Origin: Loxodes magnus
Lineage: Eukaryota > Ciliophora > Karyorelictea > Loxodida > Loxodidae
Reading direction: 5' to 3'
DNA: 64,000 nt
Assembly: GCA_946699065.1 (NCBI GenBank)
Contig: CAMPDV010000202.1
Location: forward strand, 186,001 to 250,000
Part shown: piece after piece, positions 1-13,383 of the stretch
How the letters are laid out: every line of letters starts with the position of its first letter
Numbering within the stretch: the stretch's first letter is position 1
Made by a program: the position numbers and the translations under genes
The notes under the pieces: model-generated
Databases searched by the model: none
The model's input: the letters and a program-made list of their open reading frames with translations, nothing else
Told to the model about the DNA's origin: nothing

Positions 1-1512
1 AAACTCTATAGCTTTAAAACTGAATGAAGATGAAAATCCGCAAATCTTAGGATATAAGTTGGTATCAAGAAGAATATTATCAGGACTTAAATTTCCATGG
101 ACAACTTTCTTAAAATAATTAAGTTCATTTATTCCTTAAGCTAGCTTTTCCACTATTTACTTTATATAATTTTTCTTTTCTTCTTCCAACTAACTATTTT
201 TGTTCATCCATTTTTCTAAAGACTAATTTTCTAAATACGGAGTGATTAGATAGAGTTATTTACCTTCGGTATAACCTTATACATATAAAACTTCATTTTA
301 CTTAGACTGAGCCTAATTTACTATTTATTAATAAAACTTAAATTTTTTATCTTTAGTTTCTTCGTACTGTTTGCAAGCATAATGTTGCGTCATTTGTATA
401 TCTTCTTTTATTGAGGAAAAATCATTTTATAACTTATCCTAAGACTTTTTGTCTTCTACTAAAGTACATTTATAAACTTTTGAATTCTTTCCTACATGAA
501 TTAGATTTTTTTCTTCTATTTTTAGCTTATTAATATCGTATTGAAGTATAACGAAATTTTATTTAAACTCCTCTAATTTCGTTTTATAAATCTACTCTAA
601 AACCCTTTCTAATTAACTGCCTCTGGTTTAATTAAAACTTTCTACTTGTAACTGAATTCTTTGCTTCTAAATTTCTTCCTCATTTATTTTTAAAAATGTT
701 TCATATCAGTGCTCAGTAATCTTAACCTTGTACTATAATAAATTCTCTAGATTAACCCTTAAGTCAAAATGGGATAGAAATTAGAACTCTTAATCTAATT
801 TTTATGCTTCTTTTCTATATTCTATGTAGCTTTTTTTCCATCTTTTGAGAAAGAATTTCTCCTTTTAGTTATTTTGCTCTTTTACTTCCTTACTTTTTAT
901 GTAAATCTAAAAGTTTTTAGTTACTGTTAAGATTAAGTAACTAGGCGTTTATAGGTGAATTTCTGTAAAGCTGCTAATCTATTAAGTTGATTTATCCATA
1001 AGAAGTAGAAAAATATAATCGCTTATCCAATAAGCTTTGTTATTCTAAAGTAAAGCAATTATTTTAAGATGCTTCGAGTTTTTCTCATTTAGTGCCTAAA
1101 TCGCTAATTCTTTATCAAAATTTAGTTCTATTTCTTGATAAAATTTGTCCAGCTTTTTTAAGATTTCTTCACTTTCATCAAGCTCTTCATTTTGTAATAC
1201 TATCTCTCATAAAATTAGGATTAACAGCTTTCCTTTTTCCAGTTCATCTTTGATTACACTTCTTAGATTTTAATCTCTTTCTATTTCCTCGCACTTTTAG
1301 ATAACTTTTTCTACAGAAATCAAATCAAGCTTAGATTTATTTCTCTTTATAAGGATAAAAAGACTGCTCTGCATTTATTTGAAAACTCCTTTAAAATCAA
1401 TACCCCTACTCACTTCTTCCTCACTTCTCTATACCTCTTAACTTTATGCTAGTTAGTTTTAACTGCCACGTTCCCTGTGCATTTAAGGAGCTTAAGTTTG
1501 TATATAGGACAT
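1..1512 (-). CDS. Large coiled-coil/pseudokinase protein, 5' part (3' end beyond window)
   Basis: Read from ATG at 1512 leftwards with TAA/TAG as Gln, 504 codons lie in the window. Residues 1-330 are charged and helical. From about residue 335 a protein-kinase fold begins: a glycine-loop remnant (HVGKNSKVYKC), a lysine strand (YACKQY), a hinge-like stretch (LYLITPYLENQSLEKWM), then the catalytic loop HGNLSPDNILL and CGF where active kinases have HRD and DFG. The catalytic Asp and the metal-binding Asp are therefore replaced, so I infer a pseudokinase. A TGA at the start of the motif WYETF is conserved in the paralog at 51162-54110, which supports TGA = Trp and a real gene. The C-lobe lies outside the window. 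Confidence 0.75.
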
Positions 1513-4500
1513 TTTTAATTTTAAAATAGTGTTAGAAAACATGCTTAAATAGAATAGAAATTTAAAATCACTTTATAACTAAAATTGCATGATAGGTAAC
1601 TATAAATTAACTTGATTTCCAAACTTCTGCTTGTTAGAATATTAATTATCGTGCTATTTCTCCTTACCATCATATACATTTCTATCCTTTTGCTTTCACT
1701 CACACTTTTCTTTAGTGTTGCTTACTTTTTTCCCTGATTTTGCTTGTTTAAATAAGTATTTAAAATCATAAAATTGAAATAAATGAACTGGAAAGAGTAT
1801 AGGAACATACAAGCAATATTTGAAGGTTTAAGCATAAGTTTCTAAAACGATTGTCTTTCTAATTTATATAATAAAAGGAATTTAAAATAAGTCAAAATAA
1901 GTATAACATGGAGGTACTTTCGGCTCTAAGTTAATAGGCAAACTTATAAAGAAGCATATGTCTACATAACTTAAAGAGCAATAGTAAGATAAGAATAGCT
2001 AGAAGTATTATAATTAAATAGGACTAAATAAGCTATTGATTTATTAGTATATTTAAGGTTCTTAATACTTATGATGGTTAAAGTTTTATTATAAGCTTAT
2101 TACTAGAAAGCTAAAAGAGATTCTTTTTTAAGGTAGTTATAGATTATTAATTAATAAGATATTGCAAGCTTTATAAGTTTGGAGTATAAGTAACGGTTCG
2201 AGAGTGATAACTTTTCTTGTTATAGTAATTATTATAGATAGATTTTAATTAGTTAGTTAAGCCAGCAATAATAAATAGATGAGGCAGTTGTAATTTAAAT
2301 TAAAACTCAATTAAAGCTTTCAAATAAAACAACTATTCTAATGCTTATTTAATTAAAAATAAGAATATGATATTAGTAGAAATTAGCATGGCAACTATAA
2401 TTTGGGTTTGTTTAACGATCTTATTCTTAAAATTATAGAGATAGTAAATATTTTTATGATCTTAAACTTAAATAAGAGATAGACTAAGGAATATTATGCT
2501 AAGGAAGAAAAAATAAAAAAGTGAAATAATTAAATTAAATTTGCTAGAGCTTTAAAAAAATTGTTTTAATACAATTATTATAACAGACAAGTAGGTGGTA
2601 TGGTATTCAAGTCAAATTAAGAGAATTTTTATTTACGAAAATAAATTTAAGAGCATTTGAAACTCCAGAAAAGGAGTTTACTGCTTATTAGCATTAATAT
2701 AGAATTTTTTAAGATTAGCTAAAACAAATCGAGGAACGATTTTATATTTTACATTTATCAGACATATAATTTTGATGATGGTATAAATACAACATACTAC
2801 TTCTCTTTAAAACTAACGAAACTTTTTAAATTAATTTAATTTCTGATATTCTAATTTTCTCTATTTACTCGACAAGTTTTTGCTTTGTTAGCTTTTTGTA
2901 ATTTGCTTATTTATTTTTTCAATCAAGGTTTATTTAGTTAAAAATCCTTTTTCTCCAATTATCTAAAATTGTTAATATGATCTCTAAGATATATTACATT
3001 TTCCTGCATTTAAATAGGTAACTAGCTGCTGCTGTTGATATATTACTAATAAATGAAATGATCTAATAAACTAAATCCCTTAAACTAATATCTAAGGCTT
3101 AATATTTTATTACTAACTTTAAGTTCTAATTAACTCCAGAGTCCTCTGCAAATATTTTAATTAACTTGAAACTAAATTCTTTCTTCCTTATATTATAGTA
3201 AGATATATTAACTTATTATCATAGTATAGTTATATATCTTTATTGTTTAAGCAGTCTTAAGCTTCCTTTTAATACACAGCTAGATATTAATTTATTGCTT
3301 AGCTTATTAACTGTCTGGCTTTTATTTGTAATTATATTGTGAAAGGTATTAAAATAAGCAAAAGCTATTAAGTAAAATTCATTTTCCAACTTTCTTTCAG
3401 TTTGAATCAATTTATAAATGTTTACTTTTAAACATATGCTTAGATAGGTTTTTCCTCAGATGGCTAGCTTAATAAAGATAATTATATTTATTTGCATAAG
3501 CACTAAAGGTAACTATTAAAAGGATTACAAGTAATGAACTTACTAGAATACTTAAGATAGATAGTTAAGAATAAACTTTTTAATCTAAAGGATTATAAAC
3601 TTTAGGTCTGCAAAACTCATACTTGAGATATAAGTCAAAAGGGGTTTTTCTATAATCAGTTATTCTAGCTTCGTAAAAATAATTTATATTAGGGTTTCTC
3701 TTACTATCTTTATACTAGCTAATAGAATTTGCTTATTTATCTTTTTAGAAATTCTTTTTGCTCAGTTTATTTTGTTTTTCCAATCTAGGTTTATATTATA
3801 CCCAACTTGATTTGAAGCATTATGCTTTTCTTTTAATTACAGAAGTAGAATTATCAAGATTTAATTATTATTTTTTCTATTTTTCCTTTTATATTCTTAA
3901 AAGCTAAATTATTCAATTTGCTACTTAGCTTTATAAATTTGCCTTTTTATACATCCAAACCTTTAATCTTATATCTGAAGCACAAATCTCTACCTATTAT
4001 TCACACTCAAATTCTTTCCAGAAAATGATTATAATTAGAGTTGTATAAGCTGCAGATTTGCTTTTTAGTAAAAAGAGAAAAAATGTTTAACGATGATAGC
4101 TTAAATAAGAGTCAAGAATCCAAAAAAGCAATTAAATCCAATTTTGCTTATCTAAATTCTTTCTTGCTATTGGACTATTACCTTTTTCTCATAAGCATAG
4201 AATCAGAATCTACTACTTTCTACGTATTTTAGATACTTTCCTATTTTAAACAAATTTTATCTTATATGTAATTAAGCTAATGAATGGATACTTAAAGATC
4301 AGAACTTACATATCTTAGTAAATTGATATCATTCAGAGTATAATCCTCATTGCAGTTATAATATCCATTTAAGAATATTAATTAATGACTCTTTATCTTT
4401 AGATTACTGTGGTTTTATGTAAAGCAATTTAAATCTCAATTTACTAACTTCCTCATATTGGAATATATAGTAGACCAAACAACTCTACTTTATTAAAATA

Positions 4501-5148
4501 TCACTCTATTAGAGACACTTTTATAGCTGCGATGATCAAATAAAATTATATATAATCTTCATTTCAGGAACGATATGGACGAAAAGTTTTATGATAACTA
4601 GTAAAAGAAAAATAGGTAATTTAAATTTTAAACTATCACCGATAATTTACTAAGTTCCAAGTCCATTTCGTAATATTTTAGAAGATTGTAACTAAAATAA
4701 ATCATAAGTACTAACTAAACAATCTCATTATATTCTTTTAGTTATTAATATAAGTCTTTTCAAATAATTCTTAGTAAATGTATGCTTCACTGTGGCTTTT
4801 GTTGTCGATATAAAAATACTTTTGTGAAATTATTATTTAACTTAGGAATTCAGTTTTTAGAAAAGCTATTGACTATTATTAGTCTTTTTATACTAAGCAA
4901 ATGAACCAGAAGCACATTTATATAGTTATAATAAGATGTATTGAGTTTTAGCTTTATCTAGCTCTTTCTCTTCAAAAATTTTAAAAGAATCCTTAAAAAA
5001 ATTAAATTGTTTGATATTTTTTAAACAGATGCTGGTAAAAAAGTTTAAAAGAGCTAACTAAAATAAAAAATTTGCATTAGCATACTTCAAACTTAAATCT
5101 ACTAAATTTGCAAGATTAAGAGAAAAAATCTATAAGTAAAAAATGGAA
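1513..5148. other. Gene-poor AT-rich stretch
   Basis: I see no recognisable domain, RNA gene or repeat here. Short open stretches exist (for example around 4041-4232 on +), but they have the composition of the surrounding noncoding DNA and match no motif. Confidence 0.5.
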
Positions 5149-5598
5149 TCAAGCATTATATAGCAGAAGGTTAAGTTATACATAATAATAATAAACTAAA
5201 ACGTTAGAATATTTGCTTTCCTATGATCTTTGACATAATACCTACTACCAATTTGTTTGCATGAAGGAATATAATAATAGCTTTTATATGCAGAAGGCTA
5301 CCACTTATTTTATCTAAAATCCTTGTATTTATTTTCTATTTTTATGGCACATTTTATACTAGCCAAAGTTAATTTAGGATTTTTCATGTTCTTTATTATT
5401 ATCTTATCTGAAGTTTTTTCAAGCTCAGTATTGTCGTAGTATTAGGTTAATTGATTTCCCAACAGATTCTAGTCTATCTTCCCTGGACTTTTTTAAATAT
5501 TTTTTCCAGAAAATCTGTTCAATTTTGTAAATTTATATCAGTCTTTAAATTTAGTTTTTTTCCTTAATTAATATATCTTAGTTATTTTCTATAGCCAT
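5149..5598 (-). CDS. Possible small hypothetical protein
   Basis: From ATG at 5598 a frame of 149 codons runs to TGA at 5151-5149. It begins MAIENNQDILIKEKN and is charged (IFWKKYLKKSREDRLESV), with two internal TGA read as Trp. Just upstream (about 5600-5800) a different minus-strand frame also reads protein-like (NYEVAISNEGAKIRQL), so this may instead be the remnant of a larger broken gene. No family is recognised. With all three stop codons potentially sense, open frames mean little here, so this is weakly supported. Confidence 0.25.
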
Positions 5599-6919
5599 GA
5601 TTTATATTTGGCAAGATATCGCTTGTGATTACTAATAAGGATATTATTCTATTGCTAAGCTATTTTATGATAGCTCGCGACGTAATATCATATCGATCGT
5701 CATAATTATTTATTAATTGTCTGATCTTTGCTCCTTCATTGGAAATAGCTACTTCATAGTTTTAGATTAAGATAATATTCATCTAATTAACTTTAGAACT
5801 TTCGATCAATTTCATTCTTAGATCCTTTTATCTCTACAAGTTTGATCAAAACTTTACCCTTAATCAAAAACTTGACTCCTCTCTTTACTATTGTTTACTC
5901 CATTTCTTTCGCCCTTTTTCTCCTTAGTTTCTAAGTTAATCTTGAGAGGCGAATATATTACTCCATTTTCATTAAATGAAGCATAATACACTAAAAGCAA
6001 ATTATAATAAAATGCAAATCATATTTCACTATACTGATCTAGCTTTTCAATGAACATGACTAATACATCCTATTCTAGGTAAAAAGAAATAAGGATACTA
6101 ATATTTAGCTCCTAGTGATAGCTTTATTAATAAATACCTATGACTAGATAGTATGAAATATGAAAGATAGAAAGCTTCTATCGCAAAAAAGAATTGAAGC
6201 TAATATCTTGTAGTAACAGTCTTATATAACGATTATAATATTAATTAATACATTATGCTTTTTAAATAAAAATGTAGAATCTTATCATTTCTTCTGAAAA
6301 TATGAGAAAGCTAAAATGAAAATAGTTTAATATTGCAGGGTGCTTGATATATAATAACTTAATTAAAGCAAATTCTTAAGAATTTCCCAAAAGGAGAACT
6401 AGATACCAAAGCAGTCATTGGTGATATAAAAAAAAAGCCATAAATTAAAAGTTAGATTTACATCTTTATTCTTAATAAATCCGATAAAAATAAATGGGTT
6501 TATAAATAATTGGATATAATAAGTCTTGATAATTAAAGTCAAATCAATAAATAATTTGTACAATTAACTAGTTTCTCTAGCTTCAAAATAAAAAATATAT
6601 ATAATTTCCTTTTTAAAAGATTAAGAAAGGTATCTTAAATTGATTAAGCTTGTTTCATTATAAAACTTGATTTTTTAAAAAAACAAATCATCAAGTAAAT
6701 TTATCTAAAATAAATAAAAATGTATAACTTGAATTAAAAAAGAAAAATAATAAAAGGTAAAGAGTTTATATAATATAAAAAAGTATAACTATATAATTAC
6801 TGAATTATGAAAGAGACATTTACTTTGAACTTAAATTGAGAGCAAATTTTAAAAATTGCTATAATAGATATGATTATATTTCATTATTTTTTGCCAAAAA
6901 TATTTTGATAAATTTAAGG
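5599..6919. other. Intergenic, AT-rich, upstream of the 14-3-3 copy
   Basis: About 5600-5960 has slightly higher GC and a protein-like minus-strand frame (see the neighbouring entry). The remainder to 6919 is very AT-rich and shows nothing recognisable. Confidence 0.4.
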
Positions 6920-6970
6920 TTTAAATTCTTGCATATTTAAGCAGGATCACTCTCAATTTTAATAAAAGAA

Positions 6971-7738
6971 ATGTCTTTGACTCGAGAAGAGAATGTCTAT
7001 ATGGCTAAATTAGCTGAATAAGCTGAACGTTATGAAGATATGGTCACTCATATGAAAGCCGTCACTGCTTAAAATGCCGATCTCTCTGTTGAAGAACGTA
7101 ATTTACTTTCCGTTTCTTACAAAAATGCAGTTGGTGCCAGAAGAACTGCTTGGAGAGCTATCAGCGCTTTAGAGTAAAAAGAAGAATCTAAAGGAGGAAA
7201 ACACGTCTAAAGTATCAGAGATTATAGAGGAAGAGTAGAAGAAGAACTCTAGAAAGTATGTGAAGACATTCTTAACTTATTAGACAATTCTTTAGTTAAA
7301 GCTGCTAACTCAAGCGAAAGTAAAGTTTTCTATCTTAAAATGAAGGGTGATTATTTCAGATACTTAGCTGAGTTCTAAACTACAAGTGAAAACAAAGCTA
7401 AATATGCTTCTTATCAATCACCAGAAAAAGCCTTGGAAGCTTACAATGCAGCTACCGAAGTAGCAACAGCAGATTTAACTCCCACTCATCCTATTCGTTT
7501 AGGTCTTGCTTTGAACTTCTCCGTATTTTATTACGAAGTGATGAGCTCACCAGACAAAGCATGCAAACTAGCAAAGACAGCATTCGACGATGCAATAGCA
7601 GAGTTAGATAATTTACCTGAGGAAGATTACAAAGATGCAACGACAATAATGTAGCTTTTGAGAGACAACTTAACATTATGGACTTCAGATTTATAGGACG
7701 AGGGAGAGAAGGAAGGAGGAGAAGTAGAAGATCTTTGA
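6971..7738 (+). CDS. 14-3-3 protein, copy 1
   Basis: 255 aa from ATG at 6971 to TGA at 7736-7738, with TAA/TAG as Gln. Family hallmarks are visible: the N-terminal helices ([20 protein letters not shown]), the box [19 protein letters not shown] with the phosphopeptide-binding Lys/Arg, the segment [16 protein letters not shown], and the C-terminal motif [13 protein letters not shown] followed by [12 protein letters not shown] and an acidic tail. The protein should be a dimeric cytosolic adaptor binding phosphoserine/threonine partners. This copy has Ser where the family usually has Ala in LSVAYKN. Both Trp codons are TGG, with no internal TGA. A near-identical convergent copy lies at 9849-10616. 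Confidence 0.97.
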
Positions 7739-7820
7739 GTAAAAAGTTTTCCTTGCATAAATATTATTTTTATATCTAATCTTAAATACATAAAACTTCA
7801 TTTTTTTCTGTTTAAAACTA

Positions 7821-9767
7821 TTATTTTATTCATTTTATAATCTTTAATAATCGAACCAAATTTTAAAATTAGCTCAAATTACATTAATAGTTTAAAATTT
7901 TAGCACTTATTAAGAACCTATTTATAACAACTAAAATTTCTCAAAAAATTGAATTTTAATTTTTAAAAAGAAAGCATGAAAATTAATTTTTTATTGTCGA
8001 GATAAGTATTATTAGACTTAATTTTAAACAATTTACATTATTGCAAGTTTAATTATTTTAAAATGTTGGTTAGTTTATTACATGAAATATGAAATTAAGA
8101 TCTTAAAATTATGTTAAAAAATAGGCTGCTTGCTAAATTTGATAAAATAGATTCAAAATTTTAATGTCTTATATTTAAAAATTGATTAACTTAAAGCCTT
8201 TCTAAACATTAGATTTTAGACATACTTATTCAATTTTACTTTATATAAGAAAAATTAAGACACTTTTTTCTGTCTGATTGAATCTACAATTATATCCTCA
8301 AGTGACAAATCTAACGAGCGACAAAAATAGATTTTAAACCAATTTTTCCCTTTTTTCATTCCTTTTATGCTTTATCTTTTTATTAATAAAATGATGCTAA
8401 ATTTCAGGAATTAAATAAATCAGCAAAATATCTATTTGTTAGCTTACTAAATCCTTTATTCAGAATATTCAGAATAGACAATTAGAATGTTTCTCTTATG
8501 TGATTTATTAATTTTATAGTGTGACTTCTAATTAAAACCTAAGTTAATTAATTTATTTTTAGGTACTATGAAATAGTAAAGCATACCATATTATTATTCA
8601 AAGGTAAGTCACCATATTTATATCAACAATTTTTCTTTTCTTTAAAGAAGAAAAACATTTGGTTCTCTTACTCTACTTTAAAAACAATTAATAGTTTAAA
8701 GTCAATCTTCAAATCACACATAAGGCTATGCTGTTTAAGAAGCTGAAATTAAATTCAATCGAATATAGAGTAGAATCTAAAAAGCTTTAAGTAGTAATTT
8801 ATAGAAAGAAATAGGAGAAATGAACCAAGCTTTAATCATTATTATAATGAATAAATTAATACCTAGCTAAGCATCTGATAACCATATTTAGCGATATTAA
8901 CTAATATTAAATACCTTATATCAACTTAAAAAGGGAGTTAAATGAAAACTTAATAGCAGATTTGAAAAAAAAGTTAGAGTAATTACTTAGCGTAATGATT
9001 ATTATTGTATTTCAAATCTTAATAAAATTGATGTGCTAATATCATAGAATATTGTTCGAGATGTTTTGAAAATAAGATAAATTTTAAATGATAAGTCAGA
9101 TAAAATGCTAATAAAGCATGTAAGAATTCGATTCAAAGGAAAGAAAAAACTATTTATAATTAAATAAAAATTCATAGAGAGAAGTAGATTGATAGAATTA
9201 TATCAAACTCCTTAAAATAGATGTCTATGTCTAATTATCTCAGTTAAAAAATTAAGAAAATAAAAATATAAGAGCAAAATAGCTTTTAATTCTTAAAAAA
9301 GGATAAAATATAATCTTAACTTAAATTACTTATAGAATTTTTATTTTTTGTCTAAGTAAGTTGCATGAAGACTGTGAATAAATATAAATATTCCGAGAAA
9401 ATTATATAAATATTTCTAAATTAAAGAAAAGTTAAATATTTAATAAAGATGAAGATACTCAGATAGTTTAACATTTATAAATATAAATTTTTTGTTTATA
9501 AAGTAATAATTTAAGTTTACATCTAAGCCTTTTAAAAACTTTTTTTCCTACTAAAAAATATTGAATTTCAAAGAATCAAAAATCTCAAAATGAGTATGCA
9601 AATTATAAAAGCATTAAATATGGAATAGCTATTAATATAATTATAATAAAAATAAAGATAAAAATTAAAATTAAAATTAAAAAATTAAAATTGAAATCGA
9701 AATTACTATAAAATTGTAGTGTTTAATTTTAAAAAGGTGTAAAAATTATAATAATAAGGTAGTACAT
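7821..9767. other. Spacer of the 14-3-3 inverted duplication
   Basis: Very AT-rich and unrelated to the arms. Around 9659-9690 it holds a short ATTAAA-type microsatellite. One weak plus-strand coding candidate (8742-9368) is listed separately. Confidence 0.5.
8742..9368 (+). CDS. Weak coding candidate between the 14-3-3 copies
   Basis: A plus-strand frame ending at TGA 9366-9368 reads reasonably protein-like (EAEIKFNRIQSRIQKAL, later ISNLNKIDVLISQNIVRDVL) with one internal TGA. The start is unclear; an in-frame ATG lies at 8820. No family is recognised, and chance is a real alternative in this composition. Confidence 0.2.
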
Positions 9768-9848
9768 AGTTTTAAACAGAAAAAAATGAAGTTTTATGTA
9801 TTTAAGATTAGATATAAAAATAATATTTATGCAAGGAAAACTTTTTAC

Positions 9849-10616
9849 TCAAAGATCTTCTACTTCTCCTCCTTCCTTCTCTCCCTCGTCCTATAAATCT
9901 GAAGTCCATAATGTTAAGTTGTCTCTCAAAAGCTACATTATTGTCGTTGCATCTTTGTAATCTTCCTCAGGTAAATTATCTAACTCTGCTATTGCATCGT
10001 CGAATGCTGTCTTTGCTAGTTTGCATGCTTTGTCTGGTGAGCTCATCACTTCGTAATAAAATACGGAGAAGTTCAAAGCAAGACCTAAACGAATAGGATG
10101 AGTGGGAGTTAAATCTGCTGTTGCTACTTCGGTAGCTGCATTGTAAGCTTCCAAGGCTTTTTCTGGTGATTGATAAGAAGCATATTTAGCTTTGTTTTCA
10201 CTTGTAGTTTAGAACTCAGCTAAGTATCTGAAATAATCACCCTTCATTTTAAGATAGAAAACTTTACTTTCGCTTGAGTTAGCAGCTTTAACTAAAGAAT
10301 TGTCTAATAAGTTAAGAATGTCTTCACATACTTTCTAGAGTTCTTCTTCTACTCTTCCTCTATAATCTCTGATACTTTAGACGTGTTTTCCTCCTTTAGA
10401 TTCTTCTTTTTACTCTAAAGCGCTGATAGCTCTCCAAGCAGTTCTTCTGGCACCAACTGCATTTTTATAAGCAACAGAAAGTAAATTACGTTCTTCAACA
10501 GAGAGATCGGCATTTTAAGCAGTGACGGCTTTCATATGAGTGACCATATCTTCATAACGTTCAGCTTATTCAGCTAATTTAGCCATATAGACATTCTCTT
10601 CACGAGTCAAAGACAT
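9849..10616 (-). CDS. 14-3-3 protein, copy 2
   Basis: 255 aa on the minus strand from ATG at 10616 to TGA at 9851-9849. It matches copy 1 except for Ser-to-Ala in the box, giving the family-typical [13 protein letters not shown], plus synonymous changes (CGT for CGA in codon 5, and two near the Ser/Ala site). Both flanks are shared with copy 1, so the pair arose by inverted duplication or is kept alike by gene conversion. The two genes converge, with 3' ends facing each other. Confidence 0.97.
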
Positions 10617-10667
10617 TTCTTTTATTAAAATTGAGAGTGATCCTGCTTAAATATGCAAGAATTTAAA

Positions 10668-13383
10668 TCCAATTAAACATTAAAACTTAAAATGAGAAGA
10701 TTTAATCAGAATAATGAACTTACACTAATTAGAATTTTCTCGTCAATAACTTTGAAATCTAAGTAAGTCTTAGAGTTACTCTATGATCAATAGCATTTAT
10801 AAATGTAAAGATATGTTTTAATAGATTTATATTCATTTTTCTTATTATAACGATTATACTTTTCTTTATAGTATAAAAAAGAATCCTCTATAAACTTTAA
10901 AATTTACTTTAATTTTCTTGAAACACATTTAGTATCTTTACACATGTAATTTATAGGAAAAGTAATACTTAATGAAAAAATTTAGATTAATAATAAAAGC
11001 ATAAAGCTATTAGTTACATTTATGGATTTTGGAATTCAACAATAGTAATATTTTAAAAAGCTATTTTATAGTTACTTGTCTGTGATTAACTAAATCCTTT
11101 ATAAGCTAAAATTAGTTTCTAGATATGAAATAGTTATGTGAATCTTTTAAGAGCATGATTGCAAAGCTTGTAGTATAAGATTTTACAAAGAGGTTCATAT
11201 GTGCAAATGTAAAATTTATGGTGCAGCTATTCAATTTTTAGTCCATTATAAAAATATTTTAGCTAAGATTCGCAAGTTTTTTTGGTAAGATAGGCTAAAG
11301 TCTTCTAGTTCTTTTAAATGAGAAAATAATTAAAAAATAAGCAAGATATTTAATAAAAAAAAGCTTAGAAAAAGAAAAGACATTACATCTAATTAAAATC
11401 TTTAATGAAGAAGCAGGAAAGGATGTAACTAGTTAATGTTAATATTAAACATAAATAAAGTTCCTTCAATCTAAAAATATCAAAAATTAAATCTTAGAAA
11501 ATAAAAAAAGAAATCCCAGGACAAATTTAATCTGAAAGTTTAGGAAAATAAAGGTAAATGTATGCAAGAATCATTTTGTTATAATAATAGAACTTTAATA
11601 GTTATCCGTATAATCTTGAATTATGCTTGCAAAGTGAAATTAAAATTTTATAAGTAAACTAATATTAAAAGGATTAAGTTCTACTATCTACATAAAAGAT
11701 ACTATATTTAAGGTAAAAGTTAAAAAGAGATTCTTAGTAGCTATAAGAGCTTTAAGCTATATGAGTATGAAAATGGTTATAAAGAATTCTAAAATAAAAG
11801 GAATAAAACTGTAAATTTAATCTCATCTAATCTTATTTAATTTAAATTTAGTTAGGTAAAGCTAAATAAATTTTTAAATCTCCTATATCAGTAAAATTTG
11901 AGTAAGAATAAATCCCTTAATTTTATATTTAAACTATAAATAAAATCTGCATTTAGTAGTTAAAATTTTCTTGCTATGCATAATAAATAATTTCCCTTAA
12001 AAGAAGCTTAAGATATTTTATTCCTATCTAGCTATATGTAATATAATTACATTTCTAGACAAATCAAGCTGCATTATAAAGCTCTTTATGCAATTAAATT
12101 TTTACTATTTAATACTTTTATATCTACATTTAATTATTTTCAGCCTTCTTATATTCTTTCTACCAGCTTATTAATAAATGGGTATGTTAAATTTTCTAAA
12201 GTCTTTAGATTGAAATAGATATAATTAATTTGAAAAAAGAATGGAAGAATAAATTTAGCATTAGTTAATCATTTTGATAGCTAGCTAAAGTTATTCTTTT
12301 GTATAGAGACTTTTAATGATTAAGCTTATGTATTTTCTCTTTGCTTAGTACTTAAAACTATTTTGCTTGCAAATTCTCTTTTTTATTTTAAGAACTTTAG
12401 TGTATTTTACACTATGAGCATCATTCTTATTTTAATTAGGAGCTTATCGAGCTTTGGATTTATTATTGGTATTTTATTAAATGTATTTATATAATATACG
12501 CTAGCACTTTAATATAAGCTAGATTGGATAGAAGTTTAATTCTAAGCAAACAAATTCAAAGTTTAATAAAGCATATCTAAATATCAGCTTCCAATTCAAC
12601 TAAGTAATTTCTTAGTTTTATAGACTAATAAATGAACTTAAGAACAATACTGAATAGATGGATAAATATTAAGCATATTTTATCTAGGAAGCATAGCAAA
12701 CTAGTGGGAATTATTTAGTCTACCTTTTTATATTATTTCTTAAACAGCTTCTAGAAAATTTAAGCCTCAAAGGTAATTTTGCAGTTCACTTAAACGTTTA
12801 GAATTTAGATTTTTACCTAGCTTAGTGCAAAAATCTAAAATGCAACTTTTTTAAAGCAGCTTATACTACGGTTAAAAATGCTATCATTGCTTTTAAGCCT
12901 TCCAAGTAAATTAGATGAAATATAGAAGTTTGTTTAATAAAATAAGAAAGAACTTTTATATTAGTTTCGCTTTTAGAATCTTTTTAGCTTTAATGCTTAT
13001 TTCATTCAGTTTTGCTGCTTAGATATTATCTATCTTTCAGCAATAGAAAGTTAGCATTTTATATATCCAGAACTTAATTATTAAGAAGCTAAAAGCGCTT
13101 TATATAGTTTTATTTAGAGTGTAATCAAACTTTAGTATCAACTAAGTTCGAACCCAGTTTTTTTCATAGTAGCCTTATATGATTTAAAGGGATTGGATTA
13201 TAAATCTAGCATTGTAATAAGTTGATTTTAAGGTTGATATATCGATTTTGAGATTTAAATATGAAGGAAATTCAATTAAATTGAAGGATTTCATTTAATA
13301 GTCGTTTATCAAACAATTAGTTAATAGTTTTTATAACAAATCAATTACTTATAAACTTACTACGCTAGAATTTATAATTTATT
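10668..13383. other. Gene-poor AT-rich stretch
   Basis: Nothing recognisable on either strand. A B-box-like string followed by seven T near 13147-13165 was examined as a tRNA and rejected. Confidence 0.5.

Larger units (their letters stand above)
6920..10667. repeat. Inverted duplication: two ~900-bp arms, each with a 14-3-3 gene
   Basis: The left arm (6920-7820) and the right arm (9768-10667, reverse complement) match almost perfectly across the whole 14-3-3 gene, about 50 bp of 5' flank and about 80 bp of 3' flank. Similarity ends abruptly on both sides. The 1.95-kb spacer between them is unrelated AT-rich DNA. I saw only four base differences in the regions compared, three of them clustered within a dozen bases around codons 44-47. 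Confidence 0.9.

Noticed and set aside
4041-4232. 63-codon open frame on + under the standard code
   Set aside because: Under the code used here such frames are not informative; the composition equals the flanks and no motif is visible.
7491-7676. Antisense open frame inside 14-3-3 copy 1, with its mirror image at 9911-10096
   Set aside because: Shadow of the 14-3-3 coding frame; it appears twice only because the gene is duplicated.
13081-13170. tRNA-like element: a B-box-like AGTTCGAACCC followed by seven T
   Set aside because: The flanking bases do not form a T stem, no A box or D arm precedes it at the right distance, and the acceptor ends do not pair.
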